A stretch of 64,000 nucleotides of DNA from an uncultured Pseudoalteromonas sp. (GTDB lineage Bacteria > Pseudomonadota > Gammaproteobacteria > Enterobacterales > Alteromonadaceae), in the NCBI GenBank assembly GCA_947493455.1, contig CANLRB010000009.1, forward strand, positions 124,001 to 188,000, written 5' to 3'. Of the stretch, positions 45,113 through 53,559 are shown one piece after another. The notes beneath the pieces were generated by a model. That model saw nothing but the letters and a program-made list of their open reading frames with translations, did not search any database and was not told where the DNA came from. Made by a program: the position numbers and the translations under genes. How positions within the stretch are numbered: the first letter of the stretch is position 1; each line of letters starts with the position of its first letter.

Positions 45113-45427
45113 ATGAATAAGAGTGCAAATACCGTTTATGTATTGAGTGGGTACGCTAAGTGTTCAAGAGCAAATAACGGAAAATACAAACTTGGAAATC
45201 AACATTCTATCGGCTTACTCACAACCGATGAAAATTATCAAAACAACCTAACGCAGCTCAAAACGTTTGTTAATGACTTAGGTTGGGAATCAGTGATGTT
45301 TTGTATGGTTGAAGAAGTTGATGATATTGGTACGCTGTCGCATGACGTTTTAACCTCAAGCTTTATTCGCGCCCAAAACAATGGGGTATCATTGGTGGTA
45401 AATGACATGCCTATTACAGTGCATTAA
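45113..45427 (+). CDS. Hypothetical soluble protein
   Basis: A 104-residue soluble protein with no signal peptide or membrane segment. It begins MNKSANTVYVLSGYAKCSRA and contains an N-terminal strand-rich piece (GNQHSIGLLTTDEN), a helix (QLKTFVNDLGWESVMF) and a C-terminal strand (GVSLVVNDMPITVH). I recognise no family or motif; two Cys at 17 and 64 are not arranged as a metal site. It ends before a convergent hairpin and is monocistronic. Confidence 0.55.
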   Translation: MNKSANTVYVLSGYAKCSRANNGKYKLGNQHSIGLLTTDENYQNNLTQLKTFVNDLGWESVMFCMVEEVDDIGTLSHDVLTSSFIRAQNNGVSLVVNDMPITVH

Positions 45428-45500
45428 ATTGCATTGCGTGTATATGCAGGCTTAGTGATGCACAGGCACAGATACCTGCGAGTTCATAAATGATGTAAAT

Positions 45501-45527
45501 CAGCATACTCTATATTAAAGTATGCTG
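45501..45527. terminator. Bidirectional hairpin between convergent genes
   Basis: Stem CAGCATACT (45501-45509) / AGTATGCTG (45519-45527), 9-nt loop, between the hypothetical gene and DUF4097 gene. Confidence 0.6.
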
Positions 45528-45563
45528 AGCATCCTATTAAGAAATCGAACTATTAGCTTTTAA

Positions 45564-46334
45564 CTACAAGCTTTTAATTCGAATAGAACCATTCTTACTC
45601 AGCAACTTAATGTTAGCGTCGCCCGTGCCCAGTTCACCTGATAATTTTTTTCGGTTTGAACGGCTTTTATCAACCGGTAAACCAAATCCATTACTAATCG
45701 AACCATTGGTTGACGTTGCGTTAATAGTCGCATTGACCGAGTCAGGTAAATAAACCGTGATCGAGCCGTTTTTAGAATCAACATTAACGTTTTTGAGCGC
45801 TTGTAGATTATCCGCATAAGACAGTTTAACAGAGCCATTTTTGCTCATCACGCGGGTATTAGCAGCAAGCCCCGTTGCGGTCATATTGCCGTTTTTCAAA
45901 CTCGCATTGATTTCACCTGTTACATCTTTAATCGCAAGCGAACCATTTTTGAGCTTTACATCATCGAGTTCGATGTATTTTGGCACGTAAATTACGTAAT
46001 CAACTTGGGCGTAGTTGTTATTACTCCAACCCGATTGCTTCTCTAAGTGAGTATCAATATCTATGGTGTCACCGTTTTGAGCAACTAGCACTTCAACTCG
46101 TTCGCGTCCCGCTTCATTTTTGGTATAGATGGTCGCTGTTATTTGTACTTCGTCCTTATTCCACCCTTCAATACCAACTTTTCCATTGGTATTATCGATT
46201 TGTAGCTGAGTGTTTGTATTTGCCGAAAACGTTTTTATCACTTTATCTTGGTATCGTTCATCATCATGGGCGAATACAGCTGTTGCAGTTAACGCACAAA
46301 GTGCGCCTGCTAAAGAATATTTCAGTAAAGTCAT
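45564..46334 (-). CDS. Secreted DUF4097-family protein
   Basis: A 256-residue protein starting at ATG 46334 after AGGAAATACA, with signal peptide MTLLKYSLAGALCALTATAV. The mature part is a DUF4097/adhesin-like beta-helix: repeated short strands with K-N-G-S or T-N-G-x turns (DNTNGKVGIEGW, LKNGSLAIKDV, SKNGSVKLSY, STNGSISN, LSKNGSIRIKSL). Such proteins are often encoded beside ECF sigma/anti-sigma pairs and act in the envelope; the biochemical role is unknown. It follows the anti-sigma gene on the same strand after about 170 bases. Confidence 0.82.
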   Translation of the reverse strand: MTLLKYSLAGALCALTATAVFAHDDERYQDKVIKTFSANTNTQLQIDNTNGKVGIEGWNKDEVQITATIYTKNEAGRERVEVLVAQNGDTIDIDTHLEKQSGWSNNNYAQVDYVIYVPKYIELDDVKLKNGSLAIKDVTGEINASLKNGNMTATGLAANTRVMSKNGSVKLSYADNLQALKNVNVDSKNGSITVYLPDSVNATINATSTNGSISNGFGLPVDKSRSNRKKLSGELGTGDANIKLLSKNGSIRIKSL

Positions 46335-46503
46335 TGTATTTCCTTTTCTCATAATTACCGGTCAATAGTTTTTTAGACGCAATAAAATTAGATATGGTTT
46401 AAAACAACAAAATAAAAATCATAAAAAAATATAAAAAGTGCTCATTCGATAACCCGTTACTCGTTGATTGGCAAGTAAAGATTAAAAGCAAACAGTTCGT
46501 ATG

Positions 46504-47439
46504 TTACTGCTCAGGTTTAATCAGCTTGCCACTTTCTAAAAGCGTAAAATATAAAGCCTCAAGCGATTTTGGAACCTTTTTGTGAAGCGCAGGTTGTTCT
46601 TGCAGTAGTTTGATCAAGGCTTCTTCAGCACTGGTTTTATCTTGCGATTCGAGTTTAGAAATAACATCTGAAAATTCTGACTGTGGTTTATCGTTTAAAT
46701 CGTACGCTACAGGAGGGGCTGCATTCACTTTTCGCGCTTTTGATAAGTTTTGCTGCTCTGGCGTCGCAGCAATTCGAGACCCTGTAACGGCGACTCTTTC
46801 TAATTGTATGCCATCGTCGATTTCATCTACCGGTTCGACTACTTGCTCGCTCTGTAACACCTTTTCAGTTTGTGGCATCGCAACGCGCTGCTCTGATGGC
46901 TTGTCTACAACACTCGACTCTGCTACAAGTATTTTTTCTTCAGCTAATTCGTCAATAGCGTCAACAGCCGGTTCGCTCTCCTGCCCTTTTTTCGTTTCTG
47001 ACAAAGCAAGTTCTTGTTCGGATTCTTCATGTTTAATTCTGGACCCTGTAACGACAAACTGTTCTGTGTGCATGTCATCTGCCAACACTTCCATGAGTTC
47101 AGCGGGTGGTGCGCTTTCTAACACCTTTTGCGCTTGCGGCATCGTGAGACTCTGTACTGATTGGGTTGTGAGTGATTCAGCTATTACGGGTTCAGCGGGC
47201 ACTATTTCAGGTGCTTGGTAATATTGCCAAGGTGCAAATACAGCAACGGCAAAAATAGCTGCAGCGATACCTGAATACTGCCACCCGCGATTTTTATTTA
47301 CCACAACAGGCGAGCTCTGTGGTTCAACCGCAGCTGCCGCGTGCGCTAAAATGGCGTCATCAAGTGCTTTAGGCGGCAACTCATCATTACTTTGCATGTA
47401 AAGCTGAGTAATGTCGTCATCGTTAAATTGTTTATTCAT
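46504..47439 (-). CDS. Anti-sigma-factor-like membrane protein with VTGSRI repeats
   Basis: A 311-residue protein overlapping the sigma gene stop by ATGA (start 47439). The cytoplasmic N-terminus (residues 1-54) would bind the sigma factor; it lacks a zinc-binding motif. A membrane span lies at about 55-72. The periplasmic part contains a 36-residue repeat twice (100-135 and 188-223), each starting MPQxxKVLxS and ending VTGSRI, the latter a motif typical of TonB-dependent receptor N-termini. The C-terminal segment (residues 255-311) is helical (EEALIKLLQEQPALHKK). Assignment as anti-sigma rests on gene order and topology. Confidence 0.75.
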   Translation of the reverse strand: MNKQFNDDDITQLYMQSNDELPPKALDDAILAHAAAAVEPQSSPVVVNKNRGWQYSGIAAAIFAVAVFAPWQYYQAPEIVPAEPVIAESLTTQSVQSLTMPQAQKVLESAPPAELMEVLADDMHTEQFVVTGSRIKHEESEQELALSETKKGQESEPAVDAIDELAEEKILVAESSVVDKPSEQRVAMPQTEKVLQSEQVVEPVDEIDDGIQLERVAVTGSRIAATPEQQNLSKARKVNAAPPVAYDLNDKPQSEFSDVISKLESQDKTSAEEALIKLLQEQPALHKKVPKSLEALYFTLLESGKLIKPEQ

Positions 47440-48071
47440 GCTTGTCGAGCGCCTCCTGTTCCTGCTGTGCCCGCTTTACGTTGCAGGCAATCTCGCAATT
47501 GCGACATCGCATAGCGTAATCGGGTTTTAACAGTCTCGGGTTTTGCCTCAACAATGTCACACACTTGGCTCGGTTCAAACCCCGCTTCATGACGCAACAA
47601 AAACGCGTCGCGTTGCTGCGGCACTAGCAGTTCCACACAATGTTTTATCGCCTGTTGTAAATAGTCATTATCTACCGTATTTTCATGGTCAGCTTGATTA
47701 CCGGCGAGCATAACTTGCTCTTGTTCACCTTGCTCTACGTGTTCATCATTAACCAGTGCTAAATGCTCACCACGCGCAGTCAACTTGCGGTGTTCATCAA
47801 CCAATAAGTTATGCGCGATGCGATAAAGCCAAGTAGTAAACTTAGCCTCTACCTTATAATGAGTGCGGTTATCGATCACTCTGAGCCATATTTCCTGAAA
47901 TAACTCCTGTGCTCTACTGTGCTGTTTTGCACCTAATTGTCGACAAACGTAACGATATAAAGGGCCTTTATGACGCGCATACAGAGCGGCAAAGGCAGCT
48001 TGGCTGCCATTGCCGTAGTCGAGCATCAGTGCCTCGTCCGTGTCAGATTGTATTTCAATAATTTGAGCCAT
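47436..48071 (-). CDS. ECF sigma factor (sigma-70 family)
   Basis: A 211-residue ECF sigma factor: region 2 in AFAALYARHKGPLYRYVCRQ and EIWLRVIDNRTHYK with TTWLYRIAHNLLVDEHRK, region 4 in LVPQQRDAFLLRHEAGFEPS and DIVEAKPETVKTRLRYAMSQ. A longer linker between the regions (residues 105-140) is acidic. It lies between a vWA lipoprotein (10 bases upstream) and its probable anti-sigma (4-base overlap), so the three are one operon. Confidence 0.92.
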   Translation of the reverse strand: MAQIIEIQSDTDEALMLDYGNGSQAAFAALYARHKGPLYRYVCRQLGAKQHSRAQELFQEIWLRVIDNRTHYKVEAKFTTWLYRIAHNLLVDEHRKLTARGEHLALVNDEHVEQGEQEQVMLAGNQADHENTVDNDYLQQAIKHCVELLVPQQRDAFLLRHEAGFEPSQVCDIVEAKPETVKTRLRYAMSQLRDCLQRKAGTAGTGGARQA

Positions 48072-48081
48072 AGATTAAAAA

Positions 48082-49782
48082 TTATAAAGCACTGGCAAGT
48101 TCAACCAAGTTAACAAATTCACCGCGATAGTTAAATGGATCATCGCCTCTATTTGCGCGGGCAATACTCGCAATATCGTGATACGCCATATTACCTAAGT
48201 ATTGACTTTGCTTTAACTTTTGCGCAAACGCCGCGACCGATGTGGCAAACTTAAAGTCAGAACTAGCGCTATTAAAGTCTGGCAATATTTGTTGCTTGTT
48301 GACCACTTGGCTGATTAACTTACTTTCATTGTCACCTGGTAATTTATAGCGGATCTTCACCTGTAGCAGTTCATCACTGGTACTCTCAATTTTATTTTGT
48401 TGATAACGCAGTGCATCAACTTGCCCTTGATTGCCAACCAGTGTCAATTCATACAATGCAGTGACCGTATGACCCACACCAATCTCGCCTGCGTCGACTT
48501 TATCATTATTAAAGTCTTCGTCTTTGAGCAACCTGTTTTGATAACCAATTAAGCGATATTCTTTAACCTGTGACGGATTAAATTCAAGCTGAATTTTTAC
48601 GTCATTGGCAATACTTTGCAAAGTGCCACTCATTTGTCTTAGCAAGACTTTTTGTGCCTCATGCAGAGTATCGATATAAGCGTGATTACCGTCACCGATA
48701 TTGGCCAGTTGCTCCATCATCGCATCGTTATAATTACCGCGTCCAAAACCTAGCGTCGTTAATGAAACTCCTTGTTTACGCTGCTCCGCAACCAAGTCTT
48801 TGAGTGCATCTAGATTGGTTAACCCTAGGTTAAAGTCGCCATCAGTCGCTAAAATCACGCGATTCACACCACCTTTAATGAACGCCTTTTGAGCTTGTTG
48901 GTAAGCCATTTTTATGCCGCTCTCGCCATAGGTACCACCACCCGCTTTAAGCGATTTGAGCGCATTTATAATTGTTTGTTTTTCTTTGCCTTTAGTTGGA
49001 CTAAGCACCAATTGCGTATTACCTGCATAGGTTACGAGACTCACTGTGTCACGCGCCGATAACTGCTTAACCATCATAGTTAAACTTTGTATCAACAAAG
49101 GAAGTTTGTTTTGGTCATGCATGGAACCTGACACATCAACTAAAAACACCAAGTTTGACGGCTTTCTATCAGCAACTGGTAAATCATATCCTTGCAGTCC
49201 AATACGCAAAATATGGCGCTCATCACTCCAAGGTGCAGGGGCGAGCTCAGTGTAGCTGGCAAACGGTTGTGATTTATCTTCTGGCACACTGTAAGCGTAA
49301 TCAAAGTAATTGATAAAGGCTTCTTCGCGCACCGCATCTTTTGGCGGCTGTTGCCCCATATTTAAATAGCTGCGAACATTGGCGTAACTACCGGTATCAA
49401 CATCAACTGAAAAAGTAGAAAGCGGTGTCGTTGCAGCTTGAAATACACCGTTGCTGTCACTCGGCAGGTAATTATCGCGATTTTGCGGCACTGCAAAATC
49501 GGCAAGAGGTGGCGGTGCAATTCGTTTTTTCATAGTAGGTGCGGCCATCAACGCCTGTGACTCTCTTACTTGCATGTACTCCACAGCATGCACATCTGAC
49601 ATCCGGCTGCCTGAGACTACTATTTTTTCAACCGTTTCACTTTTATGAGCAGGAGGTGATTTTTGCTCAGTTTCATTGTGATTTTTCGCACTCGATTGTG
49701 CATTTTTTGCCTCTTGATTAGCGCAGCCAGCAATAAAGAGCGCGCCTAACGTTAATGCGATTGCAGTTTTATTTGTGTTCAT
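48082..49782 (-). CDS. YfbK-like von Willebrand factor A lipoprotein
   Basis: A 566-residue protein. ATG 49782 follows GAGGCAAAAT and begins a lipoprotein signal with lipobox FIAGC. A short stretch VEKIVVSGSRM appears near residue 57, followed by the YfbK N-terminal domain (PLSTFSVDVDTGSYANVRSY; EEAFINYFDYAY), a vWA domain with MIDAS motif VDVSGSMHDQ and TDGDFNLG, and a C-terminal DUF3520-like region ending FVNLVELASAL. Such proteins bind divalent metal and partner proteins in the periplasm. It is first in an operon with an ECF sigma factor and an anti-sigma-like protein that carries the same VTGSRI motif. Confidence 0.88.
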   Translation of the reverse strand: MNTNKTAIALTLGALFIAGCANQEAKNAQSSAKNHNETEQKSPPAHKSETVEKIVVSGSRMSDVHAVEYMQVRESQALMAAPTMKKRIAPPPLADFAVPQNRDNYLPSDSNGVFQAATTPLSTFSVDVDTGSYANVRSYLNMGQQPPKDAVREEAFINYFDYAYSVPEDKSQPFASYTELAPAPWSDERHILRIGLQGYDLPVADRKPSNLVFLVDVSGSMHDQNKLPLLIQSLTMMVKQLSARDTVSLVTYAGNTQLVLSPTKGKEKQTIINALKSLKAGGGTYGESGIKMAYQQAQKAFIKGGVNRVILATDGDFNLGLTNLDALKDLVAEQRKQGVSLTTLGFGRGNYNDAMMEQLANIGDGNHAYIDTLHEAQKVLLRQMSGTLQSIANDVKIQLEFNPSQVKEYRLIGYQNRLLKDEDFNNDKVDAGEIGVGHTVTALYELTLVGNQGQVDALRYQQNKIESTSDELLQVKIRYKLPGDNESKLISQVVNKQQILPDFNSASSDFKFATSVAAFAQKLKQSQYLGNMAYHDIASIARANRGDDPFNYRGEFVNLVELASAL

Positions 49783-50033
49783 ATTTTGCCTCATTTTTAT
49801 AGCAGGTTTAATGCTATAAACGGACGACTATAAATTTGGGGGTGAAATATTTTTAAATTTTTTTTTCATGATTAGCGATTAATTCGCTTAGTTATTCGTT
49901 GTTATTTAACTTTGAACTGACACGGCTTTCATTACATTATGTGCATCACACTGTTTTTCGAGACATTATTAAAAATAGTTTTAAACCTTTTTGTTCTTTC
50001 AAAGCGACCTATAGGCATTAATAGGAGAACAAA

Positions 50034-50633
50034 ATGAAAAAATTTGGATCAGCTTTACTACTAACAGCTTCGTTATCGGCTTGTGCAGAACAAAACTTAG
50101 ATTGCAGTGTATTTGATGAACAAGCGAAATCTCTATACGTATTACCCTACCAAAAAGGAGAGTCATATAAAGTAGAAGTTTCTACCGGTCACTACCGTAA
50201 AAGTAATGGCGGTGTAGGGCTTTATGCGGTTGATTTTAATATGCCTATTGGTACCACCATTGTTGCGTCTAGGGCCGGAAAAGTTGTTGCCGTTCGCGAA
50301 CAATTCAAAGATTGGAACGGTAAAGATCTTGCAGAAAATTACATCTTTATAAAACACCAAGATGGTACAGTGGCTCGCTATTTTCACTTAACTCATGACG
50401 GAGCACTTGTCAGTGAGGGAGATTTTGTATCACAAGGCCAAGTGATCGCCAAAAGTGGTAATACAGGCCAATCAGGAGGGCCTCATTTACATTTCGATGT
50501 GCAATCGTGTGGACCAAATCTTCCACCAAATTATAACAAAATGCCGTGTGGCCAAACATTACCCATCGTATTTAAAAATACGTCTGCCCATCAATGCGGT
50601 ATGCAAGCTGGCGAAAAATATCGGGCAATATAA
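50034..50633 (+). CDS. M23 (LytM) peptidase lipoprotein
   Basis: A 199-residue protein with a lipobox near residue 17 (LLLTASLSAC). The LytM/lysostaphin metallopeptidase domain shows GLYAVDFNMPIGTTIVASRA with the metal Asp, a strand VARYFHLTHDGALVSEGDFV, and the catalytic HLHFDV pair. It should cut peptidoglycan cross-links or act as an envelope regulator. The His that normally accompanies the Asp may be in the STGHYRKS segment upstream. A Cys-rich C-terminus (SCGPN, MPCGQ, HQCGM) could form disulfides. A good AGGAGAACAAA site precedes the start. Confidence 0.82.
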   Translation: MKKFGSALLLTASLSACAEQNLDCSVFDEQAKSLYVLPYQKGESYKVEVSTGHYRKSNGGVGLYAVDFNMPIGTTIVASRAGKVVAVREQFKDWNGKDLAENYIFIKHQDGTVARYFHLTHDGALVSEGDFVSQGQVIAKSGNTGQSGGPHLHFDVQSCGPNLPPNYNKMPCGQTLPIVFKNTSAHQCGMQAGEKYRAI

Positions 50634-50694
50634 CTCTATAAATTGATGTAAAACTAACTAGGAAAGTTAACAGTTAACCTAATCACTGATTTAA

Positions 50695-50734
50695 TATCTG
50701 CTTTATCATATTCAGACTTATTTTAAAGCAGATA
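50695..50734. terminator. Long-arm hairpin between convergent M23 and Lrp genes
   Basis: Perfect 11-base stem TATCTGCTTTA (50695-50705) / TAAAGCAGATA (50724-50734), 18-nt loop. Placement between converging genes suggests bidirectional termination. Confidence 0.6.
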
Positions 50735-50848
50735 AGAGTTACAACTATGGTAGGTGTTGCCTTGCGGGAGCAAAATGAATCTTTTTTGTCCTAACCAAAG
50801 GTCAAATTGAAAGCTCAATAATATACAGGTCTAAGCTCTCGCAAGACT

Positions 50849-51316
50849 TTAAACTGAACTAAGCAATATACTGGTCTCTGAATTTAACACTCCTTCAATT
50901 GCCCTCACCTCTCTAAGCACTAAATCAAACTCTTGCAAACTGGCTGTGTGAATTTCAACAATCAAATCCCACGTACCATTGGTGGTGTGCATTTTACTGA
51001 GTTGAGGAATGCCACGTAGTTTTTGGATCACTTGTGTGGTCGACTTGCCGACAACTTCAATCATCATCACGGCTTTTATGGCATCATTGTCAATTTGCTC
51101 GTGAGCGCGAATGGTAAACCCCAAAATTGCACCGCTACTTACGAGCCTATCTAATCTATTTTGCACTGTACCGCGAGAAACCCCGAGGATTTTAGCAAGC
51201 TTTGCCACTGGTGCTCTAGCATCCCTTTTTAAAATGGCGACGAGCTCTTTATCAATGGCATCTAACAAGTAAGGTTTTTTATTATTCAAATTGGTAGTAC
51301 TCCAAGTTACCCCCAT
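50849..51316 (-). CDS. Lrp/AsnC-family regulator
   Basis: A 155-residue regulator: N-terminal helix-turn-helix (AIDKELVAILKRDARAPVAK, KILGVSRGTVQNRLDRLV) and a C-terminal RAM domain (IKAVMMIEVVGKSTTQV; WDLIVEIHTASLQEFDLVL). Members respond to amino acids. It is divergent from ornithine cyclodeaminase-ctlX-symporter (51483-54966), so it most likely senses an arginine-pathway amino acid such as citrulline or ornithine and controls their use. Confidence 0.92.
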   Translation of the reverse strand: MGVTWSTTNLNNKKPYLLDAIDKELVAILKRDARAPVAKLAKILGVSRGTVQNRLDRLVSSGAILGFTIRAHEQIDNDAIKAVMMIEVVGKSTTQVIQKLRGIPQLSKMHTTNGTWDLIVEIHTASLQEFDLVLREVRAIEGVLNSETSILLSSV

Positions 51317-51482
51317 GAATTAGCACTTTGCCTATACAAACATAACAAATCGGCAAAAATTAGCGCAAAACTTATAACTTTTTGACATTTAGTTTAGCTC
51401 AACACCTTTTTAATATAAACCCGTCGAATGAAACCTAAAGTTAAAACCCGCTGATAATTGCGGTAAAAAGAGGTAATAAGCT

Positions 51483-52592
51483 ATGTACGCAGAATCCCCG
51501 TTCAATACACAATGCGATGCTGAAAAAGACGCGTTAAAATCGTCAAATATCACCTTTGTAAGTGTCTCGGATATGTTGGCATTGATAAAACAATACGGTG
51601 TAGAAAAACTCATACAAGGGCTAGTGACGACCCTCGAAGCCGACTTTAAGCGCTGGCTAGAATTCGATAAATCACCGCGTTTTGCTGCGCATTCAAGCGA
51701 AGGTGTTATTGAACTTATGCCCGTTGCCGACCACCAGCAATTTAGTTTCAAATATGTCAACGGCCACCCGAAAAATACCCAAATCGGCTTACAAACCGTA
51801 ACGGCTTTTGGTGTGCTGAGTGATGTTGCCAGTGGTTACCCATTAATGCTTTGTGAAATGACCATTCTAACGGCACTTAGAACCGCAGCGACATCTGCCA
51901 TGATGGCAAAATATCTTGCTCCTAAAAATAGTAAAACGCTTGCTATGATTGGCTGTGGCGCACAATCTGAGTTTCAGATCCTCGCTTTCAAAGCAGTATT
52001 AGGAATTGAACATGTACGCCTTTACGACATAGAACCAAATGCAAGCGAAAAATGCGTTAATAATTTGAAAAATTACGTGCAAACAAACGCGTTAACACTC
52101 GAGATATGCAGCTCAGCTGAAGAGGTGATTAACGGCGCAGATATCATTACAACCTGCACTGCAGATAAGCGTAACGCAACGATTTTAACCAATGACATGG
52201 TTAAGAATAGCGTTCACATTAATGCGATTGGCGGTGATTGCCCAGGTAAAACTGAACTTGATTCAGCGCTTTTAGATCGCGCGCAGGTATTTGTTGAATA
52301 TGAACCACAAACACGCATTGAAGGCGACATTCAACAACTGCCAAGTGATAGTAAAGTCACTGAGATGTACAAGGTTATTTTGGGCGAAGAAGCTGGCCGT
52401 ACAAATGATACACAATTAACCATATTCGATGGGGTTGGTTTTGCACTTGAAGATTATTCGGCATTGCGATTTATTTTTGAGCTGGTACAACAGAATAAAA
52501 ATACACAACGCATTGAGTTACTCGCAAGCCCTAAAGACCCGCGAAACCTGTTTGGCTTAACGCAAATGCAGCAAGCAGTATCACAACAATAA
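51483..52592 (+). CDS. Ornithine cyclodeaminase / mu-crystallin family
   Basis: A 369-residue NAD-dependent enzyme. The substrate part includes the Arg-Thr motif TALRTAATSAMMAKYL and the nucleotide site LAMIGCGAQSEFQIL, followed by EEVINGADIITTCTADK and NAIGGDCPGKTELD, all typical of ornithine cyclodeaminase, which converts ornithine to proline and ammonia. GAGGTAATAAGCT precedes the start. It heads an operon with ctlX and a symporter, fitting citrulline to ornithine to proline catabolism; other family members are alanine or ketimine reductases, so the exact substrate is inferred from neighbours. Confidence 0.9.
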   Translation: MYAESPFNTQCDAEKDALKSSNITFVSVSDMLALIKQYGVEKLIQGLVTTLEADFKRWLEFDKSPRFAAHSSEGVIELMPVADHQQFSFKYVNGHPKNTQIGLQTVTAFGVLSDVASGYPLMLCEMTILTALRTAATSAMMAKYLAPKNSKTLAMIGCGAQSEFQILAFKAVLGIEHVRLYDIEPNASEKCVNNLKNYVQTNALTLEICSSAEEVINGADIITTCTADKRNATILTNDMVKNSVHINAIGGDCPGKTELDSALLDRAQVFVEYEPQTRIEGDIQQLPSDSKVTEMYKVILGEEAGRTNDTQLTIFDGVGFALEDYSALRFIFELVQQNKNTQRIELLASPKDPRNLFGLTQMQQAVSQQ

Positions 52593-52603
52593 GAGAGACG
52601 ACT

Positions 52604-53524
52604 ATGAGCTTATTTCCACAAGCACCCAATGCGGTGGTGATGATAAGGCCGCATCATTTTTGTCCCAACGAACAAACCGCCGATGACAATAGTTTTCAAG
52701 CAGTCGGGGAGTACAACAAAGCGCACGTTAGCCGTTTAGCCTACGAGCAAGTAACCAACGCCGCCGACACCTTGCGTGATCACGGTGTCACGGTACATAT
52801 TTTTGAAGACCAAACAACAGAAACACCTGACTCAGTGTTTCCCAATAATTGGTTTTCAACCCATTTAGGTGGGCAAATAGCGATTTATCCGATGTATGCA
52901 CCAAACAGGCGAAAAGAGCGTCGTACCGATGTGATTGAATTTCTAAAAGCACATTACCGCGTGCAAGATGTGATTGATTATTCAGGTCTTGAGTATGACA
53001 ACTTGTTTTTAGAGGGCACAGGTGCGATGGTATTAGACCATATTGAACGTGTTGCCTATGCTGCTCGCTCAAACCGCACGGATTCACATGTGTTAGAGCG
53101 CTTTTGCTCGCATTTTAACTTCGAGCCCATGGTGTTTGATGCGCAAAATAAGCATGGCGAAGCGGTTTACCATACCAATGTCTTGATGTGCATTGGCAGT
53201 GACTTTGTTATCGCTGGGTTTGAGATGATGACAGATAAAACGCGTCGAGATGAGATTGTTCGCCGCTTTGAATTTGCAGGTAAAAAAATTATTCATTTAA
53301 CCGAAGCGCAAATAAATACATTTTGCGGCAATGCACTCGAACTACACGTTGGCACAAAGCGTTTGCTGGCACTGTCGAGCACCGCATTCGCAGCGCTTAC
53401 ACAATCGCAAATTGAGCTGCTTGAACAAAGTGTTTCGCTTGTACCACTGGAAGTGTCAGCCATTGAACTTGCAGGCGGCTCAGTACGTTGCATGTTAGCG
53501 GGCATTCATTTGTCAAAACGATAA
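52604..53524 (+). CDS. ctlX: Citrulline utilization hydrolase CtlX (amidinotransferase fold)
   Basis: A 306-residue guanidine-group modifying enzyme. Motifs: VVMIRPHHFCPNEQTADDN at the start, TPDSVFPNNWFSTH, the conserved Asp/Glu-rich loop NLFLEGTGAMVLDH, HTNVLMCIGSDF with the catalytic His, and the nucleophile Cys296 in ELAGGSVRCMLAG. The pattern is that of CtlX, described as acting on citrulline, within the arginine deiminase/dimethylargininase fold. It starts 11 bases after the ornithine cyclodeaminase stop, supporting one catabolic operon. An arginine deiminase-like activity is the alternative. Confidence 0.85.
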   Translation: MSLFPQAPNAVVMIRPHHFCPNEQTADDNSFQAVGEYNKAHVSRLAYEQVTNAADTLRDHGVTVHIFEDQTTETPDSVFPNNWFSTHLGGQIAIYPMYAPNRRKERRTDVIEFLKAHYRVQDVIDYSGLEYDNLFLEGTGAMVLDHIERVAYAARSNRTDSHVLERFCSHFNFEPMVFDAQNKHGEAVYHTNVLMCIGSDFVIAGFEMMTDKTRRDEIVRRFEFAGKKIIHLTEAQINTFCGNALELHVGTKRLLALSSTAFAALTQSQIELLEQSVSLVPLEVSAIELAGGSVRCMLAGIHLSKR

Positions 53525-53559
53525 CCGTTTAAACTGGTTTAACTAAAGAGCATATAATA

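Noticed and set aside
46610-47221. A 203-codon frame opposite the anti-sigma gene.
   Set aside because: It is Ser/Cys/Thr-rich antisense of a Glu/Ala/Gln-rich coding region, a typical shadow frame, with no ribosome site.
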